Source: Lentzea kentuckyensis (GTDB lineage: Bacteria; Actinomycetota; Actinomycetes; Mycobacteriales; Pseudonocardiaceae). From it: DNA of 64,000 nt. The stretch covers positions 6,815-70,814 of the forward strand of contig NZ_MUYM01000028.1 of the NCBI RefSeq assembly GCF_002150765.1, read 5' to 3'. The position numbers and the translations under genes are program-made. Below, in pieces: positions 24,880 through 35,400 of this stretch; within the stretch, counting starts at the first letter, position 1; each line of letters opens with the position of its first letter. The notes under the pieces are model-generated. The model saw only the letters and a list, made by a program, of their open reading frames with translations, did not search any database and was not told the DNA's origin.

Positions 24880-26092
24880 CTAGCCTTCCGTTCGATTCGC
24901 TTGCGGGGGAACCACTTTCCCGGCGAACGCCGACCCGGCCGCAGCGAGCAGGCAGACACCCGCGAGCGCGACGAGCAGTGACACGCCGTGCCCACCGCCG
25001 AGCAGCCATCCCGCTGCTGCCGGGCCCGCGATCTGCCCGAGCTGGGTGGAGAGGTTGAACACCGCGTTGTAGCGGCCGCGGACACCCTCCGGCGCGAGAT
25101 CGTTGATCATCGCGGGCAGGGTGGGCGCGAGCAGCGCTTCGGCCAGCGCGAACACCGCCATCGCGAGCACCAGCGTGACGGGGCTCGGCGCGGACGCCAT
25201 CAGCAGCCACGACACGGCGAACACACACCCGGCCGCGGCGGCTCCGGTGGTTCTCCTCGATTGACGTTTGATGACGACCAGCTGGCTCACCGCCAGCACA
25301 GCCGTGTTGACCGCGAACGCCACGCCCACCACGGTCGTCGACACTCCGGCGGGGCCGGTCGCCCACGCCGGGAACGCCGCGGTGGTCTGACTCAGCGCCG
25401 CCGTCCAGAACATCGTGTTCAGCACGAACGCGACCAGCAGCGCCCGATCTCCGAGCACGGCGCGGTATCCGGGGTTCTCCCGGCGCGGTTGCCGGTACCC
25501 GCGGTCGAGCGTCAGCAGGACGAACGCGAACAGCACGAACGAGACTCCGTCAACGAGGAAAACCGTTGTGTAGGCCGATGTCTCGCCGAGTGACAGCACG
25601 AGGCCCGCCGCGAGGGCACCCATGCCGGTGCCGATGTTGTACGTCGTGTACCCCAGGCCGAACGCCGCGCCACGTTGCTGCGCGGGTACCACCACCGCGA
25701 GCAGAGTGGACAGTCCGTTGGTCGTGATGCCGCCGGACGCGCCCAGCAACAGGCAGGCGATCAGCGCGGTCGTGACATCGTCGGCCAGCACGAACCCGGC
25801 CGTGCCGACGCCGCCGACGACCTGGCCGGCGGCGAACGCCTTGAACGGGCCGATCCGGTCGATCAGGACGCCCGCGAGAGGCATGGCGAGGAGTCCTGCC
25901 AGCCCGATCGAGCCCAGTAGCAGACCCGCGGTCGCCAGTCCGATGCCGCGCACCTCGTGGAGGTACACGATGAGGAACGGCTTGGTGAGCCCGCTGCCGA
26001 AGCACGACAGCAGGTTCAGGCCGAGCACCAGCCACGCGGTGCGGCCCAGCGGCGGGACCAGCCCGCCGGAGGGGCCGCTCGCGGTGGCGGAG

Positions 26093-26106
<14 letters not shown>
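24880..26106 (-). CDS. MFS efflux transporter
   Basis: 408 residues with about 12 membrane helices and the MFS loop motif GVLIDRIGPFKAFAAGQVVG between helices 2 and 3. A second such loop is APEGVRGRYNAVFNLSTQLG. DHA1-like drug:proton antiporter architecture. It lies inside the operon, overlapping the A-T gene by 14 bases and 2 bases from the hydroxylase, so export of product or a precursor and self-resistance are likely. It is redundant with the ABC exporter at 45392-47774. Confidence 0.9.
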
Positions 26107-27867
<1,761 letters not shown>

Positions 27868-27871
<4 letters not shown>

Positions 27872-29487
27872 GAGTGGTCCTCCTCAAAGTTCTCGTTGCG
27901 CCACATGGCTTCCACCTCGTCGCGGATGCCCTCCGAGTCCGGCGTGCCCGCGACGCTCTCCGGCGACTCGATGGCGCGCGCGAGCTTCTCGACCGAGGTC
28001 AGGCTGAAGATCGTCTCGACCGGGATGGCGACACGGAGCGTGCGCCTGATCTGCCGCATCGCCCGCACGGCCAGCAGCGAGGTGCCGCCCATCTCGAAGA
28101 AACTGGTCCGTACGTCGAGCTCGTCCCTGCCGAGCAGACGGCGGAAGATGTCCGTCAGCTCGGTTTCCAGCTGTGTCCGGGGTTCCGGTGAGGTGCGTTC
28201 GAGGGTTACCGGCGCCGCGGCCGCGACCAGGTCCGCGCGGTCGAACTCGACCCGCGCGTCCGGCTCGTCGAGCATCTCCTCGACGACGTCGAGCCATTCG
28301 GCTGCGATGCGTTGCGCCGTCGGGAGGTCGAACAGGTCGGAGTTGTACTCGAGCCAGCCGCTCATCGCGTCGCCGTCAGGACGCAAGGCGAGCCGCAGGT
28401 CGAACATCGCGGTGTCGCGCGGAACGTCGCGCGGCGTGAGCCGGGCACCGGGCAGGTCGACCACCGGCGCCGGGGTGTTCTGCACGGCGAAGAACACGTG
28501 GAACAACGACCTGCTGCGATCAGGGGCGACCTGCTCGACGACCTGTTCGAACGGCGCGTCCTGGTGCGAGAAGGAGTCGAGGCTGGTGTCCCGGACACGG
28601 CGCACCAGTTCGCGGAACGTCGGGTCGCCGTCGATGTCGGCCCGCAGCACCACCGTGTTCACGAACAATCCGATGCTGCGCTCCACCTCGGGCATCCCGC
28701 GCCCGGCGACCGGGGTTCCCACCGCGAAGTCGGCCTGACCGGACCGGCGGGCGAGCAACGCCTCGAACGCGGCCAGCAGCACCATGAACGTCGTCGCCCG
28801 CTCCTGCGCGGCCAGGTCGGCGACCCGCCGGGTCAGCACCGGCGGCAGGTGCACGTCGACCCGTCCGCCGCGGAACGACTGGCGCTCGGGGCGCGGCCGG
28901 TCGGTGGGCAGCGCGAGCGAGGGCACCCCGGCGAGCCGGTCGCGCCAGAACGCGAGGTCCAGCCGGGCGGCCTGCTCCCGTTGCCACTCCGAGAAGTCCG
29001 CGTACTGGATCGGCAGCTCCGGCAGGTCGGGGGAGCGTCCGCCGGTGATGGCCCGGTAACACTCGGCGAGCTCGTCGAAGAACACCGCGAGCGACCAGCC
29101 GTCGCAGATGATGTGGTGGGCGTCCAGCCTCAGCACCCGTCCGGACAGCCTCATCCTGAGCAACGGCAACCGGTCCAGCTCGAACGGCTCGTCGGTCTCG
29201 TCGAGCGGGATCTCACCGGTCGGCTCGATCACCTGGCACAGCCGGCCGCCGAAGCGTTCGTCGTCCTCGTCGAACAGCACGAACCTGGTCCGCAGGATCT
29301 CGTGCCTCGCGACCAGGACCGCGAGCGCCTCGCGCAGCACCTCCAGGTCGAGCTCACCGTCCACTTCGAACTCGCCCGACATGTGATAGGTCCGGTGTGC
29401 CTCGGGATTCAGCTGGCACAGGAACCACATCCGCTGCTGGGCGAACGAGGCCGGGAACACGTAGCTCTCGGCGAGGCGTCCGCTCAT
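27868..29487 (-). CDS. NRPS C-T didomain
   Basis: 539 residues. Condensation domain about 10-430 with HHIICDG (124-130), then a T domain about 440-515 with FFEMGGTSLLA (Ser470; Thr replaces the usual His/Asp before the Ser). There is no adenylation domain, so the T domain must be charged by another protein, plausibly the adjacent A-T didomain. It starts inside the stop of the trimodular NRPS (4-base overlap) and should extend that enzyme's tripeptidyl chain. The acidic C-terminal tail ends EEDHS. Confidence 0.9.
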
Positions 29488-32400
29488 GACGATCCTCCCT
29501 GTCGATAGGTGACCCGGCGTTGTCTGGTGATCGCGGGCGCCGCGGTGGCCTGTTGCTGTCCGCTCATCTCGTCCGCCAGCTCGGCCACCGTCGGGTGGTC
29601 GAAGAGCGCCCGCAGCGACACGGGAAGCCCGAGCGACTGCCGGATGCGAGCGACGACGGCATTCGCCAGCAGCGAGTGGCCACCCAGCTCGAAGAAGTCG
29701 TCGTGCCGCCCGATGCCGTCGCGGCCGAGCACCGCCTGCCAGATGTCGGCGATCTGCCGTTCCACGTCGTTGGCAGGCCGCTCGTGTCCGGCGCCGGTCC
29801 AGTCGGGATCGGGCAGGCGCAGCCGGTCGACCTTGCCGGTGCGCGTGTGCGGCAGCTCCGGCAGCTGGATGTAGGAGTCCGGCACCAGGTACGACGGCAG
29901 CACCGCGCGCATCCGCGTCCTGAGGTCCGGATCACCGACCACGTACGCGACGAGGTGGTCTTCTCCGCGGTCGTCTGACCGGACTACCACCGCGGCCGCG
30001 TTCACTCCGGGGCATCCCCGCAGCGCGGCTTCGACCTCGGCGGGTGCGATCCGGTGGCCGCGCAGCTTCACGTACCCCTCACCCCGGCCCGCGAACTGCA
30101 GCGTTCCGTCCGGCAGCCGCCTCAGCACGTCACCGGAGTCCCAGTGGCCTCCCGCGACCTGGGGGCCGCGGCACACGGCCGGACCGTGCGGTTCGGGAAG
30201 CTCGATCTCGATGCCCGGGACGGGCCGGCCGACGGGCACGCTGTCCCTCCGGTCGGCGGGATCGGCCACGTGCAACGTGGCGAGCGTGCATTCGGTGGCA
30301 CCGAACAGGTTCACGACCGTGCAGTCCAAGCCCGCGATGTCGGAGCCGCGCAGCTCTTCTCCTCCGAGCACCGCGACGCGGACCGTCTCCGGCCAGCCGG
30401 AGGGACGCAGGTGACGAAGCACTGTGGGGGTCGAGTGGTAGACGGTCACGCCCGCGTCGCGGATCTGGGCGACCACCTCGTCGGCAGACGACGCCCGCAC
30501 GTCGATCGGGCACAGCGTCGCGCCGGTCAGCAGTGCGCCGAAGATGTCCAGCACGGCCGCGTCGAACGTGTACGAGCTCAGCTGGGACACGCGGTCATCT
30601 GGCCGGATGCCCAGTGCCTTCACGTAGTTCCGCACATGCAGCATCACGTTGCGATGGGTCTGCGCGACACGCTTCGGCTCGCCTGATGACCCCGACGTGT
30701 GCAGCAGATAGGCGACATCTTCTGGCGCGTTCCGCGCAGTGGCGATCGGCTTTCGATGATCACCACTGGCCGGATCACCAGAACGGCCGAGGCCGACCGT
30801 CGGCAGACCCAGGTCCGCGTCGACGTCCGTGACCACGGCGGCGAGTTCGGCGGCTCTGGCCAGCTGAGCCAGCCGTTCGGGCGGGTCGGCCGGATCCAGC
30901 GGCACGTACACGTGTTCCGCCGCCAGCACACCGAGAAACGCGTCGGGCACGCGCGTGACGTCCGTGCACAGGACACCGACGTGACTCCCCGGCTCCAGAT
31001 GACGCAGGTGGTACGCGAGACCTCCTGCCGACTCGGCCAGCTCGCGATAGGTTCGGCCGGCCACCGCGATGTTGTCCGGACACGCCTCGACGATCTCCGC
31101 GAACCGGTCCGTGATCGACTGCTCCGGCAGCGCCACCGGTGTCGGCGCCTCGGGCTCGCGCAGGCCGAGGTCGGCGACGCGGACGTCCCGTTCTGTCATC
31201 TGCCGCAGCACCTCGGCGTAGTCGGCGAGCAGCTGTCGCACGGTGTCCGCCTCGAACAGGCCGGCGTCGTACTCGACCAGCAGGTCGAGGCCGCCGTCGG
31301 AAGCGCCGGACAGGTACACGTCCAGGTCGAACTTGGGCGCGGGCCTGGGCGTGTCCACCGGCGTGACCGTGAGGCCGTCGAGCTCGGGCACGGTGGTGGG
31401 CAGGTCCAGGTTGTTGAACACCACCCGCGGCGCCCGCCCCGCCGGACAACCCTGGTGCGCGAAGGCGTCGATCACCGTGCGCCGCACCCGGCCGACGACG
31501 TCCAGGACGGGATCGTCCGCGGTCACGGACGTCCGGATCACCGGTGTGCTGACGAACATCCCGATCGCGCGCTCCAGCCCCGGCTGGTCGCGACCCGCCA
31601 CCGGCACGCCGACCGCGATGTCGTCCTGGCCGGTGTGCCGGTGCAACAGCACGGTGAACCCAGCGAGGAGCACCATGAACGGCGTCGCGCCGGTGCCGGC
31701 GGCGAGACCGCGCAGCGCGTCGAGCACACTGCTGTCCACAGTGGACCTGCAGACGCCGCTGATCTCCCGGCTCGGCTGCCGGACGCGGTCCGTGGGCAGC
31801 TCCAGCGGTGCGAGATCGGCGAGCTGCTCGTCCCAGTAGTCGTGGTCGACGCGTTGCCACTGCGTGAAGTCGACGTGCTGCAGTGGTGGATCGGGCAGCG
31901 TGCCACCGTTGTAGAACGTGGCCAGCTCGGTGAAGAAGACCGGCAACGACCAGCCGTCGCACACCAGGTGGTGTGCGGTCAGCGTGAGGACGTCCTCGTA
32001 CAGCGAGGCGCGCAGCAACGGAGGGCTCGTCAGGTCGAACGGCCGGTCGTCGGGTTCGCGGCTCAGCGTGAAGTCCACCGACGGGTGGATCCGTTGCCGC
32101 ACCCGGCCGTCGACGCTCACGAACCCGGTGCGCAACGGCTCGTGCCGTCGCACGATCTCCTGCAACGCGCCTTCCAGCCGGTCGACGTCCACGGGACCTC
32201 GCAGTCGCAGCGCGCCGCTCACGGTGTACGCGAGGTTCGCCGCGGGACTCAGCTCCGCCGCGAGCCACACGCGTTCCTGCGCGGGCGACGCGGGCATGTC
32301 CGGCTCGCGCCGCACGCGTTCGATCGGCCGAACCCTGGAACCGGTGCGGACCACCTCGGCCAGCCCGGCGACGGTGGGGTGCCGGAACACCGCGCTGACC

Positions 32401-35400
32401 GGCACGTCCACGCCGGTGAGAGCACGCAGCCGGGACACCAAGCGGACCGCGGACATCGAGTGCCCGCCGAGCCGGAAGAAGTCGTCGTGCGCCGCGGCCG
32501 CGCCGCAGCCGAGCACCTCGGCCCACACGGACGCCACGAGCTCCTCGGTGGCCGACAGGACCGCCACCCCTGTCTTCCCGGTGCGAGCGGACGGCAGCGC
32601 CTTGCGATCTACCTTTCCGTTGGGCGTCAACGGAAGCGAGTCGAGCACCAGCACGGATGACGGGACCAGGTGGCCGGGCAGCCGGTCGCGCAGCCACTCC
32701 CGCACGGCGTCGCCGTCGACGGCACCGACGACGTAGCCGACGAGAGCGTCGCCGACCACACCGGCGACGGCCTGGGTGACCCCGGAGAACCGGGACAGCC
32801 AGGTCTCCACCTCACCGAGCTCCACCCGGAACCCGCGCACCTTCACCTGGTTGTCGGCGCGTCCGACGAACGTGAGGCCGCCGTCGTTGCGGTAGCGCGC
32901 CAGGTCGCCGGTGCGGTACAGCCGGGAGCCGTCCGCCGCGGGCACGAACCGGTCCGCGGTCAGCCCACCGCGTCCGTGATAGCCGCGTGCCAGTCCGACA
33001 CCGCCGACGCACAGCTCGCCCACCACACCGACGGGCGCGCGCCTGCCGTCCTTCATCACCACCACCCGCTCGCCCGCGAGCGGACGGCCGAGGCTGATCG
33101 ACGTGGGGTCGACCAGCTCGTCCACTGTGGACCAGATGGTCGTCTCGGTCGGCCCGTACACGTGATGTACCGGCGCTCCGGTGTCGAGCAGCCGCCTGGC
33201 CAGCTCGGACGGCATCGGCTCCCCGCCGCACAGGCACCGGACGCCGTCGGGCCGCCAGCCCGCGTCCAGCAGCATCCGCCACGTCGTCGGCGTCGCCTGC
33301 ACGACCGTCGCGCCGACCTCGGTCAGCCTGCGGCCGAGCAACGCCGGGTCCATCACCTCCTCGCCGGTCAGCACCGCGACCTGCGCGCCGCACGTCAGCG
33401 GGAGGAACAGTTCGAGCCCGGCGATGTCGAACGACAGCGTCGTGACGGCCGCGACCACGTCGCCGGGCGAGAGCGGCACCTCGGCGGCGATCGCGCGCAG
33501 GAACGCGACGATCGCGCGGTGGGGGATGGCCACGCCCTTGGGCGATCCGGTCGAGCCGGACGTGTAGATCAGGTAGGCGAGGTTGTCCGGATCGACGTCG
33601 GCGGACACCGCCTCGGCGGGCAGCCCGGCCAGCGCCTCGGCTGTCACGTCCGGGTCGTCGAGCACCAGCGCGGCGCCGGAGTCGGCGAGCACGAGATCGA
33701 TCCGCTCCGCCGGGTACGCCGGGTCGACGGGCAGGTAGGCCGCGCCGGCCTTGAGGATTCCCAGCAGCGCCACGACCATCCACGGCGTGCGCGACATCCG
33801 GACGCCGACGACGTCCTCCGTGCCGATTCCCCGCGCCCGGAGCCGGTGCGCGAGCCGGTTCGACCACAGGTCGAGCTCGGCGTAGGTGAAGGCGTCCCTG
33901 ATCGCCGTCCCGCTGCCCGCCACGAGCTGGTGCAGGCACGTCGCCGGCTCGTCCAGCGCCGGTCCGGTGCCCCACTCGTCGAGCACCGCCCGTTCGGCGG
34001 GATCCACCAGGTCTACGTCCGCCAGCGGCGTGTCGGGGCCGGCGCCCAGCACCGTGTTCATGTGCCGGACGAGCCGCTGCGCGGTGTCGCGGTCGAACAG
34101 GTCGGTGTTGTACTCCAGCCAGCCGTCGCCGGCGGGGTCGACCGACAGCCACAGGTCGAACTTGGCGGTGTCCGTCGGCAGCTCGACCAGCGGCAGCCTC
34201 ACCGGGGGAGTGTTCTGCATGGCGAAGAACACCTGGAACAGCGGTGACCGGCTGGTGTCGCGGTGCGGGTCGACAGCGCGCACGACCCGTTCGAACGGCA
34301 CGTCCTGGCGGGAGAACGCCTCCAGGCTCGCTGCCTTCACCCGGCCGACGAGCTCGCGCAGCGTCGGGTTCCCGGACACGTCCGCCCGCACCACGACGGT
34401 CTCCGCGAACAGCCCGATCGCCCGTTCCAGACCGGGATGTCCGCGTCCGGCGACCGGTGTGCCGACCGCGAAGTCCGGGTCACCTGACCACGTGGCCAGC
34501 ACGGCCTGGTACGCCGCCAGCAGCGCCATGAACGGCGTGGCACCGCAGTCCTGCGCGAGTTCGCCGGTGGAGAGCGACACCGGCACGCGATCGCCGCGGT
34601 AGGTCTGCGTCGGCGGCCGGGGCCGGTCGGTCGGCAGGCCGATCGGCTCGAGGTCCTTCAGCGTCCTGCGCCAGTGATCGAGGTCGGGCTCCTGCTGCCG
34701 TTGCCACACCGCGAAGTCCGCGTGCTGGATCGGCAGCTCCGGCGGCAGCCCGCCGTCGTACAAAGTGGACAGTTCATCGAAGAACACCGACAGCGACCAG
34801 CCGTCGCAGACCAGGTGGTGCGCGGTCAGGGTGAGCACGTCGCCGGTGAGCGAGGCGCGCAGCAGTGGCGGGCTCGTCAGGTCGAACGGCCGGTCGTCGG
34901 GCTCACGGCTCAGCTCGAAGTCCACCGACGGCAGGATCCGTTGCCACACCTGCCCGTCCTCGTGCACGAAGCCGGTGCGCAGCGGCTCGTGCCGTCGCAC
35001 GATCTCCCGCAAGGCCCGTTCGAGGCGGTCGACGTCGACGGGGCCGGGCAACCGAACGGCGCCCCGCATGAGGTAGGCGCGGCCGGCGTCCATCTCGTTG
35101 AGGAACCACAACCGTTCCTGGGCATGGGAAGCCGGAACGCGGTCGCGGGCGACGGGCGTGATTCCCCCTGCTGCGGGCGGGCCGGCCGCGACCGCTTTCG
35201 TCAGCTCCGCCACCGTCGGGTGGTCGAACACCGCGCGCACGCCGATCTCGACCTCGAACACCTCGCGCAGCCGTGATGCGACCCGCGTCGCCGCCAGCGA
35301 ATGCCCGCCGAGGTCGAAGAAGTCGTCGTCCACGCCGACCGTGCGGCCGAGCACCTCGGCGAACACGGACGCGACCAGCTCCTCGGCGCTGGTTCTGGGG

